NCBI GenBank assembly: GCA_037043015.1
Contig: CM073321.1
Coordinates: 39,576,420-39,640,419, forward strand
Source of the DNA: Bryum argenteum
Lineage: Eukaryota; Streptophyta; Bryopsida; Bryales; Bryaceae
Direction of reading: 5' to 3'
DNA length: 64,000 bases
A program made the position numbers and the translations under genes. The notes below the pieces were generated by a model. It did no database searches. It had not been told where the DNA came from and saw only the letters and a list, made by a program, of their open reading frames with translations. Shown piece after piece: positions 1-10,638 of the stretch; within the stretch, counting starts at the first letter, position 1, and the number at the start of each line of letters is the position of its first letter.

Positions 1-490
1 CATGTAGCTTTAACTGCGTCGTGGTGAGTGGTGAACAGTTATCTTGAAGACCATTTAGCTCGACTCGAGCTAAATGGTCATTAAAAGAACTGTTCATCAC
101 GCTTACCTCGAAGCTGTTGAAGCTTGATGACCATTTAGCTCGAGTCGAGCTAAATGGTCTTCCTCTTCGACATGCTTCGGGGTAAGCGTCATGTATTAAG
201 ATCTTCAAGACCATTTTGCTCGAGTCGAGCTAAATCGTCATCCACCTTTAACTTCTTCGCGCTGAGTGGTGAAAAGTTATTTTGAAGACCATTTAGCTCG
301 AGTCGAGCTAACTGGTCATTAAGAAAACTGTTCACCACGCTTACCTCGAAGGTGTTCATGTATTAAGATCTTTAAGATCATTTAGCTCGATTGGATCTTA
401 ATGGTCTTCAAAATACACGTGCATCGTGAGTAAGTGGTGGATTCTTATCTTGAAGCCCATTTAGCTTGAGTCGAGCTAAATGGTCATAAT
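1..490. repeat. Array of nested palindromes (hairpin-forming repeats)
   Basis: Six copies of a 31-bp near-perfect palindrome sit about 80 bp apart, near 48, 130, 209, 287, 377 and 456. Each reads GACCATTTAGCTCGAG followed by its own reverse complement. Some lie inside longer inverted arms: GTGAACAGTT about 10 bp before the first core is matched by AACTGTTCATCAC after it, and the fourth core has the same arrangement. The linker TTACCTCGAAG recurs. A diverged copy lies at 24524-24554, just past the separated end of the DUF7869 gene, so the palindromes may be subterminal repeats of that element. No coding potential is evident. Confidence 0.85.
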
Positions 491-583
491 TTCTCAATGG
501 TCTTAGACATTTCTGACTGCACGTAGATTAAGTTACCAGTGATTTCTCATGATTGTTTGTTTATTGCTGGCATTCAGGTTATC
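491..583 (+). other. Leader of the DUF7869-type gene
   Basis: A short stretch between the palindrome array and the first ATG of the DUF7869-type reading frame. I see no motif in it that I can name. Confidence 0.3.
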
Positions 584-3146
584 ATGGAATTGAGTGAATC
601 CGATGGCGACGGTGATTTTCAGCGTCTTTTTTCAGAGGTATTGGACTTACTTATTTTGCATAATACAATTTTGTTCTGAGTTTATCCATTCGTACTAATT
701 CGTCTATGTATGTGGTCTTTTAGGACTTGGATGGTCCTTCTGAGCTTGTTCTTCCTGACCATTAAAAGATTGCCCCGGACTGCCCAGAAGTAAATGGGTT
801 ACGAAATTTGTGACACTTCTCAACGATAGTTGGGACGTTGTTGGTGAAGGCATTTGTCAGACTCTGGACGCTGAAAGAATGCTTGAGAGTAATGACGAAC
901 CCGTATGTGAAGATCAAGTAGTTGTGCAGATCGTGAAGTGCTTGAATTTCGACTTCGTACCTGCTGAGACCATTTATGGAACGAGGAGCTGGAAGCTCAG
1001 CCAAACTATGCATGAGGGTTGGTTACTACTTGATCATTTACGAGTTGATCATTTCAACGTCGCTGTTTATGCCCGCGATCATCCTAAAAAGAAGGGGGTG
1101 CGACCGTATGATTTGGGAGAACGGAACCAACGATTTGTAAGGACCAAGCGGGAGGACGAGCTCCAAACGTTAGATTCAGTCAACTTGATTGCAAGCAAGA
1201 TTTGCTGCAGCAAGAACTGTTGCCAACCTTTCCCTCGAGAGAAAATTATGGCTCTCTGAAAGCAGATGTACGAGGCGTCGGGTTTTAAATTTAAGTCACA
1301 TTTCAAAATAGATGTTCATAATCGTTTTCATCAGGCACCGGACGGCACGATGATGGTAACGACTGAAGGCATTGACGTTTGCGCGCGTGCATGGCAACAT
1401 ATAAGTGGAGTTCCGATTTCAACATTCTACAGGAGGAAGGCAGAGGCTGCAGCTGGACTACGTGCTCGCCACCATGGGAATGTTGGTCAGAAGAAACCAC
1501 GATTGCATGCAAAGCAAGCTGTAGCTACTCTGAAGACATCCATTGACAATGCTGCTGATCATATGCCTCACCGGACGAAGATGTTGACATCTGGTGAGAA
1601 GGTTGTGTCTCGGTCCTTGCCATCGTCCTTCAGATGGAAGGATGCCATACCCGGGATCAATGACATCAATGAGAGGTTGAGCTTGAAGTCTATTTCTCAG
1701 AGCACACTGAGCAGGATTAGGAGGTCAAAATTTTCTGAGTATTCAAAGAAGGCGCCGAGGGACAACTTTGCTCGTTGCTCAACTTGTGACAGGATGGAGA
1801 CAATGATCAAGTCTATGGTACCTGATTCATGTGAAGAGAATATGTGGATCAAGAAGCTTGAGGAGCATTTGCATCATCAAGAAACGCATCGTGAGTATTA
1901 TTATTCAAATCGTTCTCTTTCTATTCAGAGGCCAAGAGATGTGCTTTGTATAATACATGACAAAATGGATCATGCAAAGACTGCGTGCCCTGTATTTTCA
2001 CATAAAACAAAGGCAAATGATGCATTGATGAAGCTTCCAATTGCTGTGACTGGTATGATTGCGCACGGGCATAGCGATGTCCGGTATGCTCATTATGGGC
2101 TCGATATTTATTTAAGTGATTGCAATCACACTGTTGGATCAATTGATTAAAGCTTTTAGGAGATCTAGAAGGTGTTCCGATCTCGTATTCGAAGTCATTA
2201 TTCGCAAATTCGGGGTCGCTGCCTTTACTTGAAGCTGTATTGTTTGGAAAGAAGGGTGTTTAAACTCTCTTCTACTTGGAAGTGAAGTTTCTGGGGTGGC
2301 GGAGCCGCTACCTCCTGTCTCGCATGTGCAACTGGACAACGCAGCTTCTGACAACAAGAATAGATTTATGTTTTGCTTTTGGTCTCTTCTGGTACACATG
2401 GGTGTGTTCCGTGAAGTATATGTCAATTTCTTGTTAGTTGGACATACCCACGAAGATATTGACGCCCTCTTCGGACGTTGGAACATGAATCTCAAAGAGA
2501 ATGACTTTCTCACACTTCCTCAGTTGAGGAAGTCATTTATGGACGTGGAGTCTTTGCCGGTCATTCCTCATTTGATAGAGGAAATACCTGACTTCAAGGG
2601 TTATATCAAAGACTACAGTGGTTCTAGAGATGAAGTTCTAGTTGGGCATTCGGAGCGTCAGTAGTTCAAGTTTTACAAGCATGACGATGGATGGCCTATG
2701 ATGTAGTATAAGATGTTATGCACAGACAATGAGTGGTTACCTTCTACTAATGGAGGTATAAAATTGTGGAAAGAGGATAGAAGTACAGGAAAACCATTGT
2801 TACCTATAGGTGACATGAAACCTTTGGCGCCCATTCCCATGAAGAATCGTGATGACATTGCAAAAGGCATTGGAGGGTTTATTAAGATGTGGGAGACTTC
2901 TAGTGCGGAGGACATATCTGGAAAATTTGGTCGGCGTCATGAATTTGTTATTCGCTATTGGTGAGCTGTGAAGCTTGCGTTGGTTGAGCCTATAGAAGTG
3001 TCTTCATTTTTGAAGAACGGGTGTTGGCCTTTAACTCGAGTACCTGCAACACGAGATATCTTAAATACTGGCGGATTGCGAGAGGAATATGGGCGTAATC
3101 CGCACTTTATCGGACGGTTGTGTGATAGACCAAGGGAGTCGTTTCG
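584..3146 (+). pseudogene. DUF7869-type transposon protein, N-terminal and central part (broken, interrupted)
   Basis: The reading frame starts at ATG 584. A short first exon appears to end at the GT after 637, with the next exon starting after TTTTAG near 723. It runs in three or more frames: 810-1259, 1266-2147, then about 2149-2251 and 2293-3146. The central part has the family hallmarks as I remember them: a zinc-ligand cluster with FARCSTCD near 1760-1790, then CIIHDKMDH, MIAHGHSDVRYAHYG, QLDNAASDNKNR and LVGHTHEDIDALFGRW. These resemble the DUF7869 domain, a transposase-like family abundant in non-seed plants. Frameshifts lie near 1260, 2150 and 2255-2295, with stops at 764, 2251 and in the 2662-2706 segment. 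The frame is cut at 3146 by a large insertion and resumes at 24104. Confidence 0.8.
3136..3146. other. Target-site duplication, left copy
   Basis: GAGTCGTTTCG occurs here and again at 24104-24114. Both copies encode the same four residues (ESFR) in the frame of the DUF7869-type gene. Removing 3147-24114 restores one continuous frame across the junction. An 11-bp copy is within the range usual for Mutator-like insertion. Confidence 0.85.
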
Positions 3147-3162
3147 AGCGTTTCTATGGCAT

Positions 3163-3225
3163 GAGCGTAGAGCGTACAGCGTAGAGCGTAGAGCGTAGAG
3201 CGTAGAGCGTAGAGCGTAGAGCATA
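3163..3225. repeat. Heptamer microsatellite (GAGCGTA)n at left end
   Basis: About ten units of GAGCGTA with one C-for-G change in the third unit. The same heptamer, inverted and with fewer units, marks the right end at 24062-24088. It therefore forms most of the visible terminal inverted repeat. Confidence 0.85.
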
Positions 3226-3815
3226 CAATTTCAGATTTTTGAGCACTGAAAATTTGTTTTTACAAAATAAATTTCTAAAAATAAATTTTTTTATAATTAG
3301 AAAGGGTATATTTTCTAAATTATTCGAATATTCCTGCCTGATGACCGTGGAATTTAGCACCCATAACCGTGCAAAGTGGGCTTCAGATTAGGAAAAAATT
3401 GATTTGTGACCAAGTTTTATGAGCTAAAAATCCAAGCGTTTTCTCGTCCTCTAGAGCCAAAAATTGCCATTTTTCACCTTCGTTGGGAAATGGAGAAATG
3501 GAGAAACTATTTTTTTTGGTTTTAGACTTTGAACCGTAAGATCTTGCACCTAACTTGTATACAAAGGAGTGGTCAAAATTTCACTGCACGTTTTAAACTT
3601 AAAACCTAAAATTTCTAGATGAAGGTTATAAAATTAAAATTTGGCTTTACAAATTTTACTACATACACATTACAGTATACGGAGCATCCAGTAAAAATCT
3701 TAGGCAATATTATCAATTTAATTCCTTTAAATGAGCTGCCCGAAATTTCAGAAAACCGAATCGGTTTCCGTGGATTTTTAGGGATTAAAGTGTATAGAAG
3801 ACTTCATTGAAGAGG
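3226..3815 (+). repeat. Diverged copy of the AT-rich TTAA-element family
   Basis: The part from about 3640 to 3800 aligns, in the same orientation, with 23570-23720. Shared blocks include a stretch ending ACATACAC, CATCCAGTAAAAATCTTAGG and GCTGCCCGAAAT. It ends TTTTTAGGGATTAA, a decayed form of the family's right terminus. I could not find a matching left end, so it is probably partial. The open frames here are not convincing genes. Confidence 0.6.
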
Positions 3816-3897
3816 ATTAAAGGGCCACATGTTTTCGGAAGGACCAAAAATGAAGGTTTATGACAAGGAATTAAGAAATTAAACGTAGCTACAAATT

Positions 3898-3900
<3 letters not shown>

Positions 3901-3948
<48 letters not shown>
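3901..3948. repeat. (TA)n microsatellite
   Basis: About 23 consecutive TA units, followed by GGTATAGGTATAACTATATATATA. It lies just downstream of the stop of the minus-strand Mutator-like transposase. Confidence 0.95.
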
Positions 3949-4075
3949 TATAGGTATAACTATATATATAAATGTATTCACTAAATTGTGAATTTACATA
4001 GAGTTGCGTATTTCATACTCATGAATGTAGAATTACGTATGTAGAAGACTAATAAGGACAAGTAATGACTCTAAA

Positions 4076-7000
4076 CTAAGCATGGGCTAAGATTCCACTC
4101 TCATGAATGCTTTTCACCTCATTGAAACTGTGGGTAGGCGTATGCATGAAGAGGTCATGGTCGGCCTCTAGTTTGCAGACTTGTACATAGACATAGTAAA
4201 GATGCTTACAAGGTCGGAATGGTTGCCCACGTCTACCGAACTTAGACATTGTCTCCTTGAACGCCGGGCAATTGCAATCCGGGAGAGCACTAATAGTGAG
4301 ATCATAAATTGACTCCGTCGGAGCTGGTTTGGACTGCAAATTGACGATGCATCCAAAACCCGGTTGAGGTATCATTGTTACCTTCAGAATAGTTGCCTTC
4401 ATGGCTCTAGCAGAATCAATGTTCTGCATGTGTTTGGAACTCGCAGAAGTGATGTTGCGGCGTACGGTCTTGGACTTCCTTGTTTTTGGATAAATGTCTG
4501 CATTATCTAGTATTGGAACATGTGACAGATCTTGTGGCAGGGCTGAACTGTTGAACGTGCGGCTCACAGGAAGGCTTTGCTTTTGGGGAAGTTGAAATCC
4601 CGCATTCTCCAACGCCTCAATCTCGGAACGTGTGAGATTCGTTCCTATCTTCACAGGCCAAACCGAAGGGATGGGTGGTCGGTCCACGTAATCTGAGAAT
4701 GGCTCTATCCATCGGCGACGATGCCCTTTTACACACCTCTCAATATCATCAGCACAGAAAAAAAACTGTTCGACCACCTTCTGGTTACCTTTATGAGCCG
4801 GGGTATAAAGTCCTGTGTATGTGGGAGCTGGGGTGCTCTTCCCATTCTGGACAATTCGGGATGTGCACTTCTTCCGAGTGACAGCCATCTGCGCCCAACA
4901 AGACTTTGCAGAAACCTTATTAAGTCGAGCAATGTGCCACACCTTCTCGTTTACACGAGTCTCTTCCACGGCTGTCACGCGTTGAAAATCTATGCCAGTC
5001 GGGGCAAGAGGATGTGCTGGGCATTCCTCCACCTCCACTTCCTCCTGGATGGTGCTCAAATCTTGGGCACGAGAACGTGTCACCCTACGGCCCATACGAG
5101 GTCGTGAAAAATTCACGGTGTCTGGCCTATGAGTTTCTTCTTCGGCGCCAAGGGGGACATCTGCTTTCCGTTTTCTTGACCCAAATACCTCCGCTCCTTC
5201 AAAGTGTGCGTCACGTGTACAGAAATTTTGGGCTCCAGGCATCTTCAAGATGGCATCGTTCAGGGGCGTTGGATCCCCGGTTCGTTGAGCTCTCCGTTGG
5301 ATTGTCCGAAGTTCAGTTCGAAGACGAAGTTCTTCTCTTGTGGGTCCAGAGCCTCCCTCTCCACCTTCTAGGTATTGATAATAGGCCACCACTTGAAGGA
5401 ATGCTCGAACGTAATCGTCAACGGTTGCAACGTACAGATCGACACCTCTATTACCGGATGCTTGCATCCATTTGTTGTGAACGGTCTCAGCGAGATTGCA
5501 AGAGGTTATTTCTGCTAATTCCTCTAGAGAATATTTCTTCTCCTGCAGAAAGTCGAGATACTTAGTATTGTTCCAAAACAGAATTGCTCAAAGAGTACCC
5601 ATGGTGGGATAGCCCAAGAAAATAGAATATATTGAAAGGATGATTGAAAGTTTACCAGTTCCATGAATCCACCCCATTGCCTGTAACGAAAATGCCAATA
5701 CGCAAGCCAAAGGTTCAAATGGTAGAGGCCTGCTTCAGTGGCCGCGCCCGAGGATGTCCACCATGCCTTGATTGCGAGGTAACGAGTTTCAGCTTCTGCT
5801 ACAGAGCTTGCATCTTTGTACTGCTTACACAATTTCTTGTGTTGATCTTGCAATTCGTGCACGATGTACTTTTTTGTGTGTTTCTCAAGGGATTGCACCC
5901 AATGGAAATAACACGTCCGCTCTTGGCCTTCCATGGGTATCTTTGGATCACCAGAACCGTATATGATACGCACAGCGTTCCACCGCTTGAGCGTTGTCCG
6001 CCATGAAACCTTTGAACTGCGGCTTGTGTATTCCATGTCTAGCCATGACATGATTGAGGTTCCTCCAGAACACAATTTGAGCATCTGCGGCCTCTGACAT
6101 GAAATCACAGCAAGCAATGGTGAGTACGCGTTGGTAATTAGTGTCGTACACGTGGCATGCCATGGTGGTCCACTGGGTAACTCGTTTGACGTGGTCGAAC
6201 ATCATCCACGCGTGTTCGAGGTCACCGCTAGGTTGCATTCGGCGGACAAGGTCAACACCACTGCCAGGTCCAACCTCGGACATCTTGAAGATGAAAACCT
6301 TGTCAGAATCGTCACCTTGGCCAGGAAACATGTTGCGTTGCACGTAGGCCCAGTTGCTAAGCCCTCTTAGCTTAGTGATACCGTCAAGAACGCCATATCT
6401 GCGTAGATACTTGAAAGTGTAGACACGATTTTTTAAACTAGGGGAGTTGAGCTCCTTGCAGCATTCAAAGATAGGCTTCAGCTCTTCCAGAGTAAGCACG
6501 TTGGGAGGGTCATCTTCTTCGCCAAGCAAGACGTTACCTAAGACATCCTTGCTAGTTTCCAAGACAATCTTAGAAAGGGTAGCTTGCGGATTGCGGTCCA
6601 CATGTTGTTCTATCAAGTCCTCTATTATCTTCCGTGTGCCTCTATGGGCTCCTACTTTGACAGGATGTTTATGATTGCCTACATGGACGCAAGCACGCTC
6701 TTGGGTATCGTCTCCGAAGACATAGAAGATTTTTGCATCACAAGAGGCCACACAGATAGGAGGTTCTTTGCAGATCTTACAGACTATAGTTGAAGTAGAA
6801 GGTGGAGCATCTCCAACAGGGAAAGCATCTTTGCAGGAGCCTTCGAACTCGACCTCATTCACTCCCGCCACACGTTTCAGCCTCGTAGAAATCCACGTTT
6901 GATTGTGACATTGAAGATGACCTACACAGTACGACGACCGGAATGACAACCCCAGCATATTACTGATGTTAGTAGTCACAGTCTTTGTCCACATATGGCC

Positions 7001-7765
7001 ATCATAACGTTTGTCCATACCTTCCATAGATTTTGCATTCTTTTGGAGGGAAGACGGAGGAGTGGGAGGTAAAATGAAGACGACATCCCCATTGAACAAA
7101 GGGGGCAGGAAATCAACATCCTCGGTACGGATGAAATCAAAATTCAGCTTTTTAAGAGCTGACTTGCTTCCAGGCATACTACCTAGTCTACGGAGGGAGG
7201 GAAGTATGTTTTTTTCTTTTGTAGATTGTGAAGGCAAAAATGAATGAGTAGTCCTACGTGAATCTTGAGAAGAAGAGGGAGTTGGACGATTAATTCTATG
7301 CCGGATAGGTGGAAGAAAAGGTCTCCCCTCGTCATTTGAGGTATCTGTCAAGTCAATGGTGACACGTTGATCCGGCTCGATCTTGACTTGAGATAGCAAG
7401 GGGGGTTCAGTGCACAGTGTGGAAGAACTACGAGGGGTGAGAAGGACTGTAGAAGCGTTCATCGCGGACTCCGACAAGCCATAAACGCGATACCTTCCAG
7501 GTTTCAATTTCCAGATCCGAGTATTATTGTCTAACGTTTCAGGCTGGACGTAGAGGGAGTAGAGGACATTTTGACTATCCGGATCAAGAACATCTGTTTC
7601 TAACCACAAGCTATCAGCATCAAAACCATAACGAATCGAGAGCCACTGGGGAGTGACATCTGCGGTTCCAGCAGGGCCAGGAGGGATACATATAGGGATG
7701 ATAGATCCAGGAGACACAAATTCTATGACATTGGCGCGAAAAGCTTGAGGAGCAGAGGAAGCCAT
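4076..7765 (-). pseudogene. Mutator-like (MULE) transposase with C-terminal SWIM zinc finger, one frameshift
   Basis: Two exons on the minus strand: 7765-5656 and 5542-4076, separated by a GT-AG intron (5655-5543). The start is ATG at 7765 rather than the GTG six bases upstream. The core has a MULE-like DDE arrangement: an Asp in ACHVYDTNY, a second in KGFMADNAQA, then a helical region around CYFHWVQSLEKH. The end carries a SWIM finger, CNCPAF then CKHLYY (C-x-C-x17-C-x-H). Residues 90-190 are Pro/Ser-rich linker, and a basic patch (GSRKRKAD) lies in exon 2. A frameshift near 5993 separates ADNAQA from WNAVRIIYGSGD, so the copy is inactive unless repaired. Its location inside the 20.96-kb insertion with an 11-bp target copy suggests this gene class moved it. 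Confidence 0.85.
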
Positions 7766-8449
7766 GGACACGAATACTAAGAACGATATGCGAGTATGAA
7801 TTTGCGAAAGAGAGAAGTAGACAGTAGAATTTCAGGGCATATATGTGTGGAAGTTGTAGATTAAGTCCAAGGTTTATGAGAGACACGTACAAGATGCTTT
7901 GTGAGCAGTTGTTTGTTTTTTTTATTGGAAATAGGGGTGATCTGATTGGATTGGAATTTTACGTTTGTGGTAGTGGTAGTAGTAGTAGAGAATAGGAGCT
8001 AAATATACTCTGTTGTATTAAATGAAATAGTGAAGGAAATGAAAAGTTACGGCGGCCGTCATTGTCAGGTAGGATGCCTAAATGTAGTGAGTAATTCAAA
8101 TTAGATTCGTAAAGCATGTGAGGAGCCTGATGGTAGGATTTTGTCAGAAGTCTAAATCTCGCAACGCGTTTTTTAGTTAACGCGGGATAAGAATCCTAGA
8201 GTTGGGCAAGGGAGGAGATTGAGATAAAAGGCATTGAAATGGGAGGGTTAGGTCTCTCGTTTTCCAGCTTAGATTTTGTGTACTCTCTACTTTCTTCAGC
8301 GTATTGCGACTTTGTGATTAGAATTTATTGAGGCTCGTTATGGAGGCTGCGAGTAGCGAAGCAATGAGAGGGAAAGAGGGAGGGCGGGGAAGAAGAAAAG
8401 GAGAGGTGGCATAAAATTCAGCGGGACTAAGGCAATCAGACGAAGCGCA
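7766..8449. other. Intergenic region between divergent genes
   Basis: This region separates the transposase (minus) from the acidic two-exon gene (plus) and probably holds both promoters. It has a T-run near 7917-7923. At 8340 an ATG opens a 24-codon upstream reading frame (MEAASSEAMRG...) that ends before the main start at 8450, so the downstream gene may have an upstream ORF. I see no other element. Confidence 0.4.
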
Positions 8450-9153
8450 ATGCAAAAGAGGGATGCGTTGGGTTCTTGCGATGAGGATCGAGTAGGAGAT
8501 GAAGTGGATATGAACGTTGATGAGTTTTTGCCAGGAAGGTTTAGACATGTGAAGATGCGGTCGTTGAAACTGGATGTTGTTGTCGAGAGCGGAGAGGGTG
8601 AAGACATCGAAGACAGAAGTGAGCAAAATGATTTGAACGAAGATGGAGACGGTGTAAGGCGTTTGTTATCGAGGAGCGAGTCGTTGGGATCTGAGCATGA
8701 TAGTGAAGATGATGGGATAGAGAAACTGGTAAGATCCAAACCTGAACTACTCTATTAGTAGTTTCGACCAAAAGTTTTTGCCTTACTTGTCTCGATGTGT
8801 TTGTACAGTTCAATAAAATTGAGACAGTAGTTGGTGATATTTTTGGGCAGCAAGATACGCAAAAAGGATCTGGAAGTGAGGACGGAAGCATGGACAATGA
8901 CGACAAACAACAAGAAGAGGACGGCGGAGTGCATCAAGAGAGGCGTGAAGAAACAGAAGAGGTTGGTGTACCTGTACTCATTCCGAATCACTTGGACGAG
9001 ATAGATTGTAGTGTTCGTCCCGAGTTCATGATATATGTACATCCAAACGGGTATGTTCAACACTGGCTGATAGAGAACCCTGCAATCCCATGGGGTAACC
9101 CTGATAGTGACAATGAGGTTGAAAATGGAAACAAACCTACTATAGAGCGATAG
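8450..9153 (+). CDS. Small acidic protein of unknown function, two exons
   Basis: Exons 8450-8728 and 8809-9153 join in phase 0 across an 80-bp GT-AG intron to give about 207 residues without any stop. The product is strongly acidic, with clusters such as SGEGEDIEDRSEQ and SEDGSMDND. Its C-terminal third is more globular-looking (VRPEFMIYVHPNGYVQHWLIENP). I do not recognise a family. It is one of only two undamaged multi-exon frames in the window, and it lies inside the large Mutator-like insertion. It may be a transduplicated host gene that kept its frame, or an accessory protein of the element. Intactness could also be chance in a recent capture. Confidence 0.55.
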
Positions 9154-9570
9154 AATGTATCCAATCCATGCCTGCGATTATATCTGAAATATATATTCGG
9201 TGCCATATATTGACCGTAAGATTTCGGAATGAAATCTCCTTTCAATCACATTTCCTTGCATTGACAGTAGGATGTTTTCAATATGCAATGTAATAACATA
9301 GACCGTTTGCGCGGAAGCAAACATTGACTTTCAAAACAATCAAAAAAATAAGAATTGTTTTTGTATCCGCCTTGTCCAAGTATGAAGATAAGCTTCTAAT
9401 TTTCACAAGGCTACTACGAGCAATGGTTCCCTACCCGCCCATGGGCAATGGATCTCACCCGACCAAGCCACCGTGAACCCACTGGCTAACGTCGTCGCAC
9501 TAGTACAGGAGCCACCTGCAACGAATTATGGGGCCCAATCGCCATCCCTTTACCCACTTTCCGAATACAG
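9154..9570. other. Intergenic stretch without recognisable gene
   Basis: This holds the 3' flank of the acidic gene and then, from about 9430, a GC-richer stretch that leads into the fragment cluster. I see no gene, RNA or mobile-element end. Confidence 0.4.
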
Positions 9571-9762
9571 CCCTGCAACTCATCCATGCAGGTCATCCCT
9601 GCTTTGTTTGCCATAGGGCACCGAAAAGATGTTTTTTCCCCTGATGCTGGTACATCACTGCAAGTCATCCGATAAGGTCATCCCTGCAAGTCATCCATAT
9701 AGGTCATCCCTGCAAGTCATCCATGCAGGTCATCCCTGCCTTGCTTGCCGTAGGGCACCCAC
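9571..9762. repeat. Short degenerate tandem repeat (CATCCATGCAGGTCATCCCTG-type)
   Basis: Units built on GGTCATCCCTGCAAGTCATC recur at about 9593, 9660, 9685, 9703 and 9726. The phrase GCTT-GCC-TAGGGCACC follows the first and last units. It is a local minisatellite at the left edge of the fragment cluster. Confidence 0.75.
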
Positions 9763-10090
9763 AGAACCTTCGAGCGCCTGCCGGAGAGCTTGTTCAGCTT
9801 GTCTCGGTCTCACGATTACACTTGATTGCTCTTGGCTTTTGCAGGAGATGTCTGCTGCAGGAAGTGATCGTGTGACAAGGATGGAGGATGCAGAGGAGCA
9901 CGTGGACGTTGGAACATGTAAGCCCGCACTGAAGCTGGAGTTTCTTTCATGTGGGGTGCAAGTTAGGGTTGCTCACACCAGGTTCGAAGAATGGAGAAGA
10001 GAGAATCGTTTCAAGTCGCTCAGGAGATCAATGATTTGTAAGTTCCTTTGCAGTTCTCCCTTGTGTCGATTACTAGGGTTTGAGATGCTT
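9629..10090 (+). pseudogene. Unidentified exon-like fragment
   Basis: An open frame contains MSAAGSDRVTRMEDAEEH preceded by GCAG, and runs to ARG-rich FEEWRRENRFKSLRRSM. I do not recognise it. From 10030 the sequence (TTTGTAAGTTCCTTTGCAG) is a partial copy of a segment repeated three more times downstream, so the exon-like frame was probably joined to repeat sequence. It may be part of a captured host gene. Confidence 0.3.
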
Positions 10091-10399
10091 AAAATGTCTA
10101 GACTTGTTGAGAGAAGCTGATCGATGGAGTGAGGAATTCGGGGAGAGGGCTGCGCCAGCGCAGGCACCCTCCCCCGCTCGGTGCCCCCCAAACGCCGAAC
10201 TTGCATCTGCCACTGCTGTTCTCGCTGTCTGTACTGTGACACGGCACCGGAGTTGAAGCCATCGCACTGTCCTCTTCCTCGGGGTGCACCGCCCCCTCCA
10301 CCACCAGTTGTACGCACCGCGTTGATCACTAACTTTGGAGATGGAGTACCTGAGTTTCATGGAGACCCTGCCCTGCGTCATCGCAGTCTACCCCGACAG

Positions 10400-10638
10400 A
10401 ATCCGCCAGGCCAACACCACGCACACCACGGTCGACGGAGGGAGCTATCGCCGAAGCCACCAAGCACCTCGTCGCCCCAGATGCCAAGCTGAAGCAGATC
10501 ATTGAGTCTCACGGTGCTGGGCCCGTGTGGGAGCACAATGGTAGCGCCTTCTCCTCTCTGGCTCGCGCCATTGTGTACCAGCAGCTCGCTGGCCGTGCCG
10601 CCGATGTCATTTACAGCCGCCTCATCACTCTCTGCGGG
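10400..10638 (+). pseudogene. Captured exon of a DNA-3-methyladenine glycosylase-like (HhH-GPD) gene
   Basis: In one frame the segment reads EATKHLVAPDAKLKQIIESH, then WEHNGSAFSSLARAIVYQQL and AGRAADVIYSRLITLCG. It ends at a canonical donor (GGG then GTTAGT) at 10638. The L-x3-I-x-YQQL and A-x2-IY-x-R pattern is that of the N-terminal helices of plant AlkA/MAG-like HhH-GPD base-excision glycosylases. The exons that should carry the helix-hairpin-helix and catalytic Asp are not found downstream; at 10921 another unrelated segment begins. It is therefore a single-exon fragment with its flanking intron edge, which points to DNA-level capture rather than retrocopying. It lies between two hairpin repeats. 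Confidence 0.65.

Noticed and set aside
1-490. CRISPR array
   Set aside because: Repeats are palindromic and variable, the spacers themselves contain repeated and inverted sequence, and the surroundings are eukaryotic.
1079-2142. Minus-strand frames opposite the DUF7869-type gene
   Set aside because: Shadows of the plus-strand gene, without motifs.
3619-3810. Small plus-strand gene
   Set aside because: It lies in a repeat also found at 23570-23720 and inverted at 55440-55550 without frame conservation.
4168-5565. Open frames on the plus strand opposite the Mutator-like transposase
   Set aside because: They are antisense shadows; the minus-strand frame has the SWIM finger, the intron and the transposase motifs.
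8338-9063. Minus-strand frames opposite the acidic gene
   Set aside because: Antisense shadows; the plus strand has matching splice sites and a continuous acidic protein.
9973-10329. Long minus-strand frame antisense to the glycosylase fragment region
   Set aside because: It reads through a hairpin repeat and low-complexity glycine codons; the plus strand carries the recognisable exon.
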